Shown here: positions 48,286 through 59,779 of the stretch, in pieces | How positions within the stretch are numbered: the stretch's first letter is position 1 | Layout: every line of letters begins with the position of its first letter | Assembly (NCBI RefSeq): GCF_007565055.1 | Contig: NC_044556.1 | Coordinates: forward strand, 134,639,808-134,703,807 | DNA length: 64,000 nucleotides | Direction of reading: 5' to 3' | Source of the DNA: Rhinopithecus roxellana | Taxonomy: Eukaryota; Chordata; Mammalia; Primates; Cercopithecidae | The notes under the pieces: generated by a model | Seen by the model: only the letters and a program-made list of their open reading frames with translations | Told to the model about the DNA's origin: nothing | Databases searched by the model: none | Program-made: the position numbers and the translations under genes

Positions 48286-48679
48286 GGCTTTGTTCTCTTA
48301 TGTCTTTCTTCTTTCCTTTCTCATGGAGGAGGCCATTCTAAATACCTGCAAAATACCCTGTTGGTGTCCTTGTCCCTCCTCTCTTTTGCCCTCCCTATTT
48401 TGTGTACATAAGGGCTTCTCTTACCATTCGTAAATGTTCTGTTTTTACAGGATATGTGGTACAGCAGGCATCCACATGGAAGGCCCCTAACCTTGTCACC
48501 TCTTCCAACTTCCAGGGACAACCCACACTGTCCTATCAGCCTCAGCAAATGCACAAATTCAGACTTGATGAAGGTGCAAGAATGGGCAATGCATAAAATA
48601 ATGCCGTGAACCTTCTCTCCTGCGCACTCCCCACCACACACAGACACACATACACACATGCCATGTGCACACACACAGT
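48286..48679. other. Flank just past the proposed C1orf21 end
   Basis: Unassigned, with a short imperfect (CA)n at about 48630-48680. Confidence 0.45.
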
Positions 48680-48800
48680 CCTGTCTATGAGACCTTGGAC
48701 AAATCACTTAACCTTCTGGAGCCTACTAAAAACAGTCGTTTTCTCATGAGTTTGACTTGAGGAGATCCCACAGGAAGTGCTTAATAAACAGTCTTCTGTT
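48680..48800 (+). mobile_element. MIR SINE, plus strand
   Basis: CTATGAGACCTTGGACAAATC, ACTTAACCTTCTGGAGCC and GGAAGTGCTTAATAAACAGT are MIR. The AATAAA at 48783 belongs to this SINE. Confidence 0.8.
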
Positions 48801-49551
48801 ACACAATGACTCTTTTTTGTTTATTCATTCTACTCATTCAGCTGACATTTGTTAATTGCACAGTGTATGCCAGGGCCTGGGTCACCCACAAAGAGGGTCA
48901 GGGATGTGTGAATTTAAGGAATTCCCCACTCCAAAGTCAAAGGCCAGAGTGGCAGCATTAAGAATGAGGCCAATACCATATAGTTTCTCACATACTCCAC
49001 TGTCAACTATAACTACCTGGCACATTTTGGAGGCTGAAAACATGCATTCTCCCACCGCACTGGCCTTCCAGGATTTACCGAACAGAAATACACACACACA
49101 TGCCCATACAGTCTCAGGGCACTTTGTCAAAGCATGAAGCCAAAAGCTCTTTCCCTCTGCATTGTCTTCAGTGTCGCATGGGCCTGTTCATTTCTGACAA
49201 GCGTTGGTCCCATCAGCCCAGCCAGCCTTCCGCCCTCCACCCTTGCTCTTGGGAACAGATTGTCTTCATGATTTCTAACTGGTGTGGTGAGAGGGAGAGA
49301 GAGAGGGAGGTCAAGCCAAGGACAGGGGAAGGAGTCAATAACTATTCCTAGGCTTCTTCCTCCAAGCCATGGAGCTGGAAGTTCAGATTTGCTGCTGAGT
49401 TTTATGAGCTGTCAAATAAGGCAAAAGAAAACTTGAGACCCAAACTTGTTCTTTCAGTAACAACAAACCTGTTTCTCCCAGCAGAGGCTCACTTGAAATC
49501 ACAAAGCCCAGCTAAGCTGAAAGAGCTCCCTAACTCCACCTACCTTCCCCT
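48801..49551. other. Intergenic, unassigned, with a small L2-like piece
   Basis: About 48822-48890 (TTCATTCTACTCATTCAGCTG and GTATGCCAGGGCC) resembles inverted L2. The rest is unassigned. Confidence 0.4.
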
Positions 49552-49662
<111 letters not shown>

Positions 49663-50539
49663 GCTGGTCTCCCATACCTCTGACTGGGACTTGGGGCGCT
49701 TCCTTAGTCTCGTGCCAAAGAGGAGTCAGGCTTAGGAGACCTCTCGTCTGCCTCTTGGTGCTCCCTGAACTCTTGTTAGTGACGTCAGCTTCCAGTTTAC
49801 TGGTAACAGCTGAACTGCTGCCTGAGGCCAGTAACCTGGAGTTCTCTTGCTTGGAAGCAGGTGATGGGAAGTGGGATGTGAGTGATGGAGGGAAAAGGAA
49901 GCTGAACTCCACAGAGCCTCAACACTTGATGGATGGGGAAAAGTGAGGAAACGGACCACAGAAGCACAGGAGTGAGCCACTGTTTCTGCTCCTCAGGGTC
50001 TCCAGGCCACTTCCTTCTACAAAGCTGAAATGGTGGAGGAGAGAAACCTTTAACTTCCTCAGTTCACATCACGTTACTAATCCAGCCTCTTACTCTCCAG
50101 CAGCACTCAGCTTCCATCTGCTGGCCAGCTCTTTGCCTGGTCCTCTCCTGACACTGCCACATTCCTTTGCCTATGCTGGCTCTTGCTGTCTCTTCGTCAA
50201 GAAAACTCGCCCATTTCTCCTCCCCTCTGGGAACAGAGCCTCCTTTGAGGTCCAGTTAAAGGTGACCACTCACACGAGGTCTCCTCACCCTGTGACCTAG
50301 CACATGCTCTTCATTCCTGCCAAAGAACATTCCTTTTAGGAGGAGCCAGGTGTGGGTGGCAAGGTGGGGTAGGAATCCCTGACAAGGATGATCCAGGGAG
50401 AATTCTGGTGTAAGACTTGGTCTTCAAGAGCCAAGTTGCATGCTGGGGAAGGGTGACCCCACAGCAGAGCCTAGTCCAGGCGAGGAGCAGGTCTGAGGGC
50501 CACGATGATCGCAGAGAGTGGAACACCTGTGTTTAAGGA
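49663..50539. other. Intergenic sequence with an L2 piece
   Basis: About 50130-50300 (CATTCCTTTGCCTATGCTGG, GCCTCCTTTGAGGTCCAG) resembles plus-strand L2. The rest is unassigned. Confidence 0.45.
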
Positions 50540-50990
50540 CATGGCTACAGAACATATATTGTAAATAATGTTGTAGCATTATTTCTAACAGTAAAAAATG
50601 GGACATAATCTTAGCACCCATCAGAAAAAGAATGAACAAGTAATAATGAAATTGATCTTGTATCAACAGCGATAAACCTCAGAAACACAACAGTGAATGA
50701 AAAACATGCAAAGGATACAGTGAGACACCATTTATGTAAAGTTTGAAAGCTTGCAAAACCATATCATCTATTATGTGTGGATACTTACACGTATAGTAAA
50801 AGTATAAAAACATGCATGGGAAACATAAATACCAATTTCAGAAGAGCAGGGAGAGGGCAGGAAATGGCACAGGTGAGGGTTAACAGTGTTCTAGTCTTTT
50901 AAAACATCAACTGAAGCAAATATGGAGACATAGGGACAATATTCTCTATACTCCTGCGTGCTTGTAGTATTTTATCATTTCTAAAGGAAC
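50540..50990 (+). mobile_element. Old L1 (L1M) 3' end, plus strand
   Basis: ATTTCTAACAGTAAAAAATGGG, GATAAACCTCAGAAACACAAC and ACACCATTTATGTAAAGTTTG are ancient L1 tail phrases. Confidence 0.75.
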
Positions 50991-51589
50991 AAAGAGTGCT
51001 CTAGGAGCAACTTCATGTTGGTGACAGACTGCAGGTGGTCGAGCTTCAGGTGCTGCAGTCAGCCACAGGTGAGAACGGTGATGGTATGACACAGAATGGG
51101 TACTACTCCTCTCAGAGCTCTGGTGGCTTTTCAAATCTGCTTCATCTCCTATTTCTGTGTCCTTGTCTCTAGTTTTCCTATGTACATGACATGGGAAGAA
51201 GGAGACAAAGCTTTAACTTCCTCCGTTCACATCATGTTACTAATCCAAAGTCCCAGACTGTCTCTTCCTCTGAAGTCCCACAGCTTTAGCGTGCCGCATG
51301 TGGGACTGGACCTCAACAATTGCTTTCGGATCAGATCTCACTCATCTTTGCCCTGGAAGAGGCTCTATTCAGTCTTCTTGGGTGTGTCACAATTTGGCAC
51401 AAAACATCTTGTCCACATGGATGTTCCCCCCAGGGCTGCCTGCCCCCCACCCACCAGACCCTCACACACAGCTCTTTCAGACTTGCCACAACTCTTTCCA
51501 CAAGGACTCAGAGTCCCTCAGGGGAGAGCACGCCCCAGAGTTTTGAGCAACATGGACTGACCAGCTGAGATGACCTGGGACGGCAGTTC
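50991..51589. other. Intergenic sequence, unassigned
   Basis: Overlapping ORFs at 51096-51568 in all three frames show no domain. CTTTAACTTCCTC and GTTCACATCA recur here (51212) and at 50050, a short direct repeat about 1.16 kb apart. Confidence 0.4.
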
Positions 51590-51780
51590 CCACTCTGCAA
51601 ATGCGTAAGAAGAATCACTGAGGGGGCTTTAAATACACACATATACGTACACGCGCGCGCACACACACACCGCCTCGCACATCTGACCCCTCAAAAGGTC
51701 TGATTTGTAACTACTGGAGTGGGGGATTCTGACAAGTACCAAGTTTGGGAGCCAGGATCTACAGTGTAGTAAACCGTGGC
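51590..51780. mobile_element. Probable MER5-type fragment carrying a CA/CG microsatellite
   Basis: AGAATCACTGAGGGGGCTTT then (AC)n(GC)n at 51636-51671, then AAAAGGTCTGATTTGTAAC. The order fits MER5A interrupted by a microsatellite expansion. Confidence 0.5.
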
Positions 51781-52064
51781 AGGCACGGAGTAGAGCTTGA
51801 GGAGAATGAGAGCACACAGCCTGTTGCAGGCAGGGATTTCATAAGACTTAGTGAGTTCTTCAGTGCAGTTCCAGACACTCCTGCCAATAGCTCTCCCTCC
51901 AGAACTTGGTTCTTCAAGAGTTGTATGGCTCAAACAAATGATATTAACCATGGATAAATGCTAAGGATGAATAGAGGTCGAGAGAATCTGCTTCCTCACC
52001 ACCAGAAAGAGAAATAAAAAAGGAGGTGTCACTTGGTCAGAGTCACCTTTCTGATTCGTTGATG

Positions 52065-52242
52065 GTCTGCTTTGGGCCTCCATCATGGCTGCACATAGAA
52101 TCACCTGGGGAGCTTAGACTGCCCATGTCCAGACCTCAGGTCAATTGAGTCAGAATCTCTGGGCATGGGGCCAGGCATTGGCATTGTGAATATCATCTCA
52201 ACTCAGGCAACTGAGCCACAGGGAGGGTTTGAGAACCACTTG
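52065..52242. mobile_element. MER5A hAT-Charlie element
   Basis: GAATCACCTGGGGAGCTTAG, GAGTCAGAATCTCTGGGC and the right end GGGTTTGAGAACCACTT match MER5A. Confidence 0.88.
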
Positions 52243-54094
52243 TCCACCCCGCATGCCACCAGCAAACAAATCTGAACAGACTAAAGCCCGCCTCTGAAGA
52301 TCTCGGGGACGGTAGGGTGCAGGTTTGCAAACACGTACTCCAAGGGGCTTCAAGAGCCCAGGAAAGGAACTCGAAAGAATCCTTCAGGAGAAGGTGGTGA
52401 GAATGGGCAACCACGAATGGGTAGGTTCTGTGCAGGGACTCCCCGCTGATGCATGAAGGAGCGTCCCTCTTGTTGAAATGGGATAAGAGAATGAACCAGC
52501 CGCTACAAGACCAAGAGTTCAGGCTAGGGAAAGGCCTCAAGTTCATCTGGCTCCCAGATATGCTTTTGCTCAAGCCATTCTGAAGAAAGAATTCTTGAAG
52601 CCACCCTGACAGGAGACCTGCTAACCTCTGCTGAGAACTCCTTTACTGTGCAAGAGTTTTATCCCTCTGAGCTAGCCTCAGGCAACAGCCCAGACCTGCT
52701 CCTGTCCTACCCTTTCCCAAACCAACTGCCCCCCATCCCTCAGAACACGCCGGCTGTGGAAGGCACATTCAGGCTAGAACAGGCATCCAGGCAATGAGCC
52801 CCTTCCCTATAAGACATGACCGACAAACCGCAAGGAAAGCAAATCCCCAGGAACGCCTTTGTATGAAGGAGGGATCCCTGGCTTAAAGGGGCTGAAGACA
52901 GTAGCTTCTTGTCCTCTCTGCAGGGTCCCCTCCACTGAATAAACAGAAAAGCAGGACTTACACACCTGATGGCTTTGGAAGGAGGATCAGGGGTTGTTAC
53001 TATAATGGGGGCTGCAGTGGTTGGAGTCCTGGTAAAAGAAGATCATCCTGATGAGTTTGGTAATTGCCAACTGGTATGTTACCTAAGACATATGCATGAC
53101 CTTATGTGGAGCGGCCAGGCTCACGGCTGGGATTTCAAGCACTTGCTTCAATTATTTGCAGAGTTCTGGTCATTGGTATGCTCGGCACTTGGCCATCAAC
53201 TTGACGCTAGGTTCTCGTGGCTTGCTGTCCTATCAGGGACTGATAGCGTGGAATACAACCAACAGAGAAAATCCAATAAAAAGCCATTGTAGAGACTGAT
53301 CTGCCACCATCCTGCTCCCCAGTGGCCCATCTAGTGGGTGGGGATGCTGGGCAGAGTGCTGGCTGATTTCCCAGAGGCTTTTTGTGTCTGCTGAAGACTC
53401 CTCTGGACATTTCCTGTCAATCACAAACTCAAGCTGGGGCCCACAGGCAAGCAAGTCTCCCATGATCAGACTGGAATACAAATGGGGTTTTAGATTTAAA
53501 GATCAGGTTTGATGGCATGTGATGGGAGGGAAACATGAAAGAGAAACCCCTTCCCAAAGCTCCATCACTGTACAAGTGAAAATTCAAGACTCTAACAAGG
53601 CTCTGTCTTGAGTTCCCACCCCCTACTCCCAGGCTTTGCCCAAAAAAGGAAAAGGGGAAGCTTTAAATCAGGTCACTCTAAATCCTCTTTTATCCTTGAG
53701 ATTATCCATCTGGTATTTGTGTATTTGTGTTTCTGCCAATACAGTGGGATTCGGATGCCCTGGACCCTCTCTGGCTCCTGCTACAAGCCACAGAAGTGGC
53801 TTCAAACACCTGTCTCCCCCTTCCCCCTTTAGACCTAATTGGAAAAGAAAAGCTTGAGTAGCCTCCAAAATAGACATAATTAGAGTCTTCAGGATGCGTA
53901 AGAAGACCCCAGGGCACACTGAGGCCTCTTCCCACACTGAAACATGCTCAGCCCTGAGTTCCTGCCCTCAAGTTACCAGTGAGACAGTCTTCTTAGCAGA
54001 AGCCTTGTCTACCAAACTGTGGCAAAGTCCTTATCCTTCAGGTGAAATGTGGCATCAAGACCATTGCTGGGTCCCTAGTTGATCCATTCGCATT
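52243..54094. other. Intergenic sequence; 52600-53300 may hold an old LTR
   Basis: Around 52950 and 53270 there are AATAAA signals, and 52890-52970 (CTTCTTGTCCTCTCTGCAGG with CCACTGAATAAACAG) reads like an LTR R/U5 region, but I cannot name a family or find clean TG...CA ends with duplications. Otherwise unassigned. Confidence 0.3.
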
Positions 54095-54285
54095 ACGGTC
54101 TCTGCTGCTTATTGAGCAGTGACTACATGTTCTCTGACGTAATCCCGACAATCCCTTATAAATGGGTGCTGATCACTCATTTACGGCTGGGGAAGCTGAG
54201 CCTCAGAGAAGTTGAGTATCGTCCCCAAGGTCACACAGCAGGAAGTGATGGAGCCATAATACCAACTCAGGTCCCCAGGCACACA
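54095..54285 (-). mobile_element. MIR SINE, minus strand
   Basis: GCTGAGCCTCAGAGAAGTTG, CCCCAAGGTCACACAGCAGG and CAACTCAGGTCCCCAGG are inverted MIR. Confidence 0.88.
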
Positions 54286-55884
54286 ACCATTCAGTGCCAC
54301 TCACACATGTGCCTTGGGTTACCATGCCATCATCATCACACTTTGGTTACACCCTTTGCCAGCATCATCACTGCCACCTTCTCCACCTCCCATCCAGTAT
54401 GTCCTAGCCTTCCTTTGTTCAACCAAAACAGCTGTCCTAAATTTGTCCCTCCTGGACCAAATCTCACCAACAACCCCTCACTAGTGGATGAGCACTGCTG
54501 AGACTGTGAGCAGAAGCAGCCAGTCCCCACCCCTGGCCAGCCTGGGTCCCAGGCAGACCTTCCTCCCAGCAACTACCACGTGGAGATCCTTCCTCCCTCT
54601 TCTTTCTCCTATGCTGCCTTCTCAAGCTTCCTGCTATCTTCTGGAGCTTTTCTACTCATCACCCAGATGACCTGGAGATAGTCTCTATTGGTCATGAGTT
54701 CTGCCCTCTTCTCCCCAAGCCACTCCAGGGAGACCTGTTCCTATGAGTCACTATGGCATCCTGGCCCATCAGCCCAGGGCTTCCCACAGCTCTCAGCAGC
54801 CTCCTGCTTTGTGTCAAAGGAACTTCGTTTGCCAACGACTTGTTCATGTGTCGTCACTGTATTTATTTACATTTGCTGCATGTCTTATTGGACGGAAGGA
54901 CAGTGAAGGTGGCATCCCACTACCCACAAAGCAACCTCACCCTGCCCCTCCAGAGTGCTCTGTTCATGCCGCTGATGCTGAGATGGGCAGCCGCTAAGCA
55001 CGCATGACATGAGTAACCATTCCGTCCTCTTGACCTGGGTTTCCTCCCTGGAGCAAAGGGGAGGTGGAGGCAGGCACTGGTGGGGAAGGTGACTGTCAGA
55101 TTAACCCCGATGGGTAAAACTCCTCAGTCTTACAGCATCTGTGAGCAAGGCAACTCAGCCTCCTGTGAACTCCCTAATTTCCAGGCTGGTGGGTGGTTAT
55201 TTTTCCTCCAAAGCCCTTGGCCAGCCCTTCCTCTCACCCAAGGGCTGTGGTTTGGGGCATGTTTTGACTTGAAACAGTCAGACCCATGGCGGTATTTGGA
55301 GTTGTAAGCCCCTTCTGTGCTAAAGGGAAAACATGAATGGTCTATTTAGAACCCGCTAACAATTCACAGTATGAAAAACAGGCAACAATTCTGCTGCTGA
55401 AATGCCGGATTTCTGAGATTAGCCCCAGGGGAGCTGGCTGGCTGGCAATTCTGGCCCCTACTCTGGAAGACCCTGCACTAGTGGTGGCAATGATTCCAGA
55501 ATATCATGCCTCTGTCCTGGCTTTTTCTCAGCCTCTCCTTAACCTCTTCCCAGAAGACTTCCCTCCGGGGGCCTGCGGTATTCTTGTGCTGTGAGGGAGA
55601 CCACTTTTTATAAACCGGATGAACTTTGCTCTGGACAAATGAGAGAAGGGTGAGTATTTGGGAGGGCCTCAGACAGATTCTCCTGGGCCTGGGTTGTTAG
55701 GTTTTCCCTCACCATCACAAACATACACAGAGTTCACCTGAGGGAGGAAGCTGGCTTCCTCTTAGGACAAAATGGCGGCCCTGGAGCTGTAGATACATTC
55801 CAGGGTATTGTCAGCACCAGAGAAGGACAGAGGTTTTATTTATTTAATTGCATCCTAGGATCAGAAGGGAAGGTGTCAATCATA
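54286..55884. other. Intergenic sequence, unassigned
   Basis: GC-richer block with several short ORFs and no recognisable domain or repeat. Confidence 0.45.
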
Positions 55885-57440
55885 GGTTTGTAAATATTCA
55901 ACCTAATTAAAAATAACCAGTTTACTGAAATACCAAAAGCTTGTTTTCAAAGATTATCCACAATTTGGAATGGCATTCATCTAATTTATAAAAACTGAAT
56001 TTCCTCATAGATAATAAGTAATCCCAATAAAAATCCTGATTGGTTTTGTGTAGGAATTGGCAAACTGATTCTAGACTTTATGGAGAAATGAAAAGGAACT
56101 AGAATGGCAAGAACAATTTTGAAAAAGAAGAACAAATTTGGAAGACTGGCACTACCTGATTTGAAGACTTATTACAAGGCTACAACAATCAAGATAGTAT
56201 GATGTTACAATCGGTATAGACAAATTAATGGAACAGAATAGCATCCAGAAATAGGTCCACACATATATGGCCAACTGATTTTAGACAAAAGTATCTAAGT
56301 AATTCAATGAGGGAAAGGATTGCCTTTTAAAAAATTGTACTGGTATAATTGGACATTCATATGTATAAAGTTAACCTTGATGCTTACCTCAAACCACACA
56401 CAAAAATTAACCTGAAATGGATCATACTACTAAGTGTAAAGACTAAAGTCTAAATTTTTGGAAGAAAAAATAGAAGACAAAGCCTTTGTGACCTTTGATT
56501 AAGTAAAGATGTTTAGATAGCAGACAAAAATCATGAATCACAGAAGTAAAATTAACAACTTAGACTTTGCCAAAATTTAAAACTTCTACTCTTCAAAGAC
56601 ACCGTTGAGAAAAATTTTACAGACTGTGATAAGACATGTGAAAAGCATATATCTGACATAGGTGTATATATGTTCGCACATATTTGATAAGTGCATCCCA
56701 CATCATTAGCCCTTGGGGAAATACAAGCCAAACCACAGTGAAATACCACTCCACACTCACTAGAATGGTTAACATTAAAAAAGACTAAAAGTACCAAGTG
56801 CAAGGGTGTGGAACTATTGGAACGTTCATATTTTGCCAATGGCGGGTGCAAAAATGCTACACAGTTGGCAGTATGTGAAAAAGTTGAGCATTTCCTTAGT
56901 CAACCAGCAACACAATTCTTAGATATTTATCCAAGACAAAGGAAAACATATGTCCAAAAAGACTTGTATTTTAATATTCATAACAGCTCTGTTCATAATC
57001 ATCAAAAAGTAGAAACCACTCAAATGTTCATCAACCAGCAGATGATTTAACAAATTGTGGTATATCCATATAATGGAATACTACTTGATAACAAAAATCC
57101 ATGTAAGTGATAACCAACTCACAGATGCAGCAACATGGATGAATCTCAAAAGTATTTTGCTCAGTGAAAGAAGTTAATTACAAATGACTGTGTCCCATAT
57201 AATTCCATCTATATGATGCAGTGGGAAAGTCAAAACTAGAGACAGAAAACAGATCAATGTTGCAAAAGGCCAAGAGTGGAAAGGAAATCACAAAAGAACA
57301 TGAAGGCCCCTCTTGATTGTGTGGTCAATACATGACTATTCACATTTGTTAAAACTCCTTGGACAAATTGAACACTTTAAAGGGGTGAATTATATGGTAT
57401 GTATATTTATACTTCAATAAATCTAACTTTCAAAAAAAAT
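55885..57440 (+). mobile_element. Old L1 (L1M), ORF2 3' part and 3' UTR, plus strand
   Basis: CCTGATTTGAAGACTTATTAC, CAAGGCTACAACAATCAAGA, GAATAGCATCCAGAAATAGG and GGTATATCCATATAATGGAAT trace the distal ORF2. Multiple stops and shifts. Ends at an A-run near 57440. Confidence 0.92.
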
Positions 57441-57570
57441 GAATCTCCAAACTAGCTTGGATAATGGAAACTCATTAATTTGCATCCCCTTTATTCATAT
57501 TTTAGTGACAATTTATACCCACAGAGGCTAAATTTTACATTTCCTCTATCTAAAAATTGTCGTTGTTAAC

Positions 57571-57868
57571 TTTTTTTTTTCCTTTTGTAGACAGAGTCTC
57601 ACTCTGTTGCCCAGGATGGTGTGCAGTGGCATGATTTTGGCTCACTGCAACCTCCGTCTCCCAGGTTCAAGTAATTTTCATGCCTCAGCCTTCTGAGTAG
57701 CTTGAATCACAGGCACCCACCAGCATGCCTGGCTAATTTTGTATTTTTAGTAGAGACGGGGTTTCACCATGTTGGCCAGGCTGGTCTTGAACTCCTGACC
57801 TCAGGTGATCTGCCCACCTTGGCCTCCCAAAATGCTGGGATTACAGGCATGAGCCACCACACCTGGCC
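57571..57868 (-). mobile_element. Alu (AluS/J), minus strand
   Basis: Poly(T) then GACAGAGTCTCACTCTGTTG to GAGCCACCACACCTGGCC. First Alu after the 20-kb gap. Confidence 0.96.
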
Positions 57869-57954
57869 TACTGTGAACTTTTATTATCCCACTAAGGGAA
57901 GAAGGAGAGAGATTCAAATTACTATGTACCAGGCTGGCATCATACTAGGCATTT

Positions 57955-58030
57955 CGTACTCTAGTACAATCTAGTATAGTAGGATATGGTACTGTACAGT
58001 ATGGTATGGTACAGTATGGTGTGGGGTGGT
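57955..58030. repeat. Imperfect (TATGG/TACAG)n minisatellite
   Basis: Units such as GGTACTGTACAG, TATGGTATGG, TACAGTATGG and TGTGGGG alternate over about 75 bases. Confidence 0.8.
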
Positions 58031-58051
58031 TCACTGACTTTATTTGGTCTT

Positions 58052-58442
58052 TGTTATGGGCAAAATTGTGTTCCCCAAAATTTATAAGTTGAAGTCCTAA
58101 CCTCCAGTACCTTAGAATATAACAGTATTTGGAGATCAGGGCCTTTAAAGAGGTGATTAAGATAAAATGAGATTGTTAAAATCCAGTCTGACTGGGGTCC
58201 TTAAAAGGCACAATTAGAGCACAAAAAGAGGCACCAGGGGTGCATGGGGGAAGGACTATATGAAGACACAGTGAGAAGGTGGCCATCTGCAACCCCAGGA
58301 AAGAGGCCTCAGAGGAAATCAACCCTGCCAACACCTTGATCTTGGACTTCTGCCCTCCAAAAGTGTGAGGAAATAAGTACCTGTTTACGTTCCTCGGTCT
58401 GCGGTATTTTGTCCTAGCAGCCCTAATCCAGCCCTGATACAG
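58052..58442 (+). mobile_element. MLT1A-type MaLR solo LTR, plus strand
   Basis: TGTTATGGGCAAAATTGTG, CCAAAATTTATAAGTTGAAG, TATATGAAGACACAGTGAG, ACACCTTGATCTTGGACTTC and GCAGCCCTAATCC follow MLT1A/B from 5' to 3' end. No internal region. Confidence 0.9.
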
Positions 58443-58927
58443 TCTCTTACAGTCCACCCAACACACTAAGGTGAGATAGGCAGGGACAAAAGCCCAAAGC
58501 TCTGAGAGTGTCAGTAGCCTGCCCGAACTGCAGTGGCTTGGGCGGGGGTGGGGGGGGGCGACCTGGGGTGAAACACGGGCCTGACACCCAGAGCTCACAC
58601 TTCTGCCACATACTGTACCCCATCCCCCCACCACCTGATTGCTATTCTCAGGGGCTCAGAACTGGTTCTGTCATGTCTCTGAACAACCTGCACTGTGCTT
58701 ACTTAGTAAATGTTGAATTGATTTGAATAATTAAAGATTTCAGGATGCAGGGACCTACTTTAAATATCCAGCTATTTTCCAGAGCAAATAAATAGCACTG
58801 ATTTTTACAAAGTGTGAATGTGATCATAAGAACTGAGAGCTTACCCACTCACCATGTCCTGAGTTCTGTGATTGCTGGGCCCAGTGACAGGCGTAGAGTA
58901 TGCCAAGGGGTGGCTCCTGGCCCTGTT
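58443..58927. other. Intergenic sequence with a G-rich run
   Basis: 58539-58570 is GGGCGGGGGTGGGGGGGGGC plus CGACCTGGGG, a potential G-quadruplex. Nothing else recognised. Confidence 0.5.
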
Positions 58928-58941
58928 CTCAGGCAGGTCTT
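58928..58941. repeat. Target-site duplication, left copy, of the MYL6B retrocopy
   Basis: CTCAGGCAGGTCTT is identical to 59780-59793. It abuts the poly(A) end of the retrocopy. A perfect 14-bp match indicates a fairly recent or slowly mutated insertion. Confidence 0.9.
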
Positions 58942-59065
58942 TTTTTTTTTTTTTTTTTTGAGAGGAACCCAGTCTTTATTTTGAAACAATAGGTGGCCTC
59001 CTGGTGGCTGGAACGTGCTTCCGCCTGCGGGGCCCAGTGTCCGGACCCCACTGGATCTGTAGCAC

Positions 59066-59695
59066 TCAGACGCTTAGGATGTGTTTCAAGAAGGCCTCGT
59101 AGTTGATGCAGCCGTTGCTGTCCTCATGTCCTGCCAGAACAGTCTCCACCTCCTCCTCAGTCATCTTCTCTCCAAGGGTGGTGAGAATATGTCCGAGCTC
59201 TGCTCCCATGACTTTGCCATCCCCCTCCTTGTCAAACACACAAAGCCCCTCCAAGTAGTCCTCATATGTGCCTTGGTCCCGGTTCTTGGCCACTGCCTGG
59301 AGCATGGGCAGGAAAGTTTCAAAGTCCACATGCCGGGACTTCAGCTCATCACTCTCAGGGTTCCCTAGGACCTTGAGCACCTCGGCGTTGGTGGGGTTCT
59401 GGCCCAGGGCCCTCATCACGTCCCCACACTGGCTGTACAGGATCTTGCCATCCCCTATTTGGTCAAACAGCTCGAAGGCCTCCTTGAACTCCTCCAGCTG
59501 GTCCTTGTTAAACTCGATCACCACTTTGGAGAGATCGATTGGAGGCTCCTGGGTTTTCTGAGGGGCCTGGGGGACTGCTGGCTCAGCTTTGCTCTTGGCT
59601 GGAGGAGCCCCTGCTGCTGCTGCTGGCTTAGCAGCAGGTTTGGAGATGGAGGGCCCTGCCGGTTTCTTCACAGGAACATCCTTCTTGGGAGGCAT
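59066..59695 (-). CDS. MYL6B-like myosin essential light chain, 209 aa, intact retrocopy ORF
   Basis: The ORF begins ATCATGC (A at -3) and ends TAG-free until a TGA/TAA-class stop directly after the family terminus AFLKHILSV. Residues 1-50 form the Lys/Pro/Ala-rich N-terminal extension typical of MYL6B (actin-contacting in long light chains). The remainder holds EF-hand-type modules at about 64-99, 141-176 and 176-209 that in the parent clasp the myosin heavy-chain IQ motif. Length equals the parent (208) plus one Ala in the run at 25-28. Compared with conserved family residues, several arginines are lost: Gln79, His122, Cys152 and Gly168; three of these are CpG-type changes expected in an ageing copy. 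No frameshift or premature stop occurs. A functional protein is possible but unproven; neutral decay that has not yet hit a stop is equally likely. Confidence 0.8.
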   Translation of the reverse strand: MPPKKDVPVKKPAGPSISKPAAKPAAAAGAPPAKSKAEPAVPQAPQKTQEPPIDLSKVVIEFNKDQLEEFKEAFELFDQIGDGKILYSQCGDVMRALGQNPTNAEVLKVLGNPESDELKSRHVDFETFLPMLQAVAKNRDQGTYEDYLEGLCVFDKEGDGKVMGAELGHILTTLGEKMTEEEVETVLAGHEDSNGCINYEAFLKHILSV

Positions 59696-59759
59696 GATGT
59701 CCGGTGGCCAAAGGACAGTGTGTGGATGGGGGCACCCATCTCCTGCGGGGTCCGCGTCT

Positions 59760-59779
59760 GGGGCTGGGGAGGGGGTGGG
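59760..59779 (+). other. G-quadruplex motif at the retrocopy 5' end
   Basis: Four G-runs (4, 4, 5 and 3 bases) with 1-2 base loops. In the mRNA-sense strand of the retrocopy this is C-rich 5' UTR. Confidence 0.6.

Larger units (their letters stand above)
58942..59779 (-). pseudogene. Processed retrocopy of MYL6B mRNA (ORF intact)
   Basis: On the minus strand this is an intronless copy of the MYL6B (non-muscle/slow-muscle myosin alkali light chain, MLC1sa) mRNA: about 84 bases of 5' UTR, a complete ORF (59695 to 59066), a short 3' UTR, AATAAA (TTTATT at 58975-58980 on plus) and a poly(A) tail seen as T's ending at 58959. A perfect 14-bp direct repeat CTCAGGCAGGTCTT flanks it at 58928-58941 and 59780-59793, the signature of L1-mediated target-primed insertion. 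The parent gene has several introns, none of which are here. It lies about 10.7 kb past the proposed C1orf21 end, in opposite orientation. Whether it is transcribed is unknown. Confidence 0.93.

Noticed and set aside
48783..48788. AATAAA as the end of C1orf21
   Set aside because: It lies inside a MIR (AAGTGCTTAATAAACAGT), and the ATTAAA at 48260 has a better downstream element; not excluded fully.
51096..51560. 154-codon plus-strand ORF with overlapping ORFs in other frames
   Set aside because: Open in three frames at once, typical of chance in GC-richer DNA; no family resemblance.
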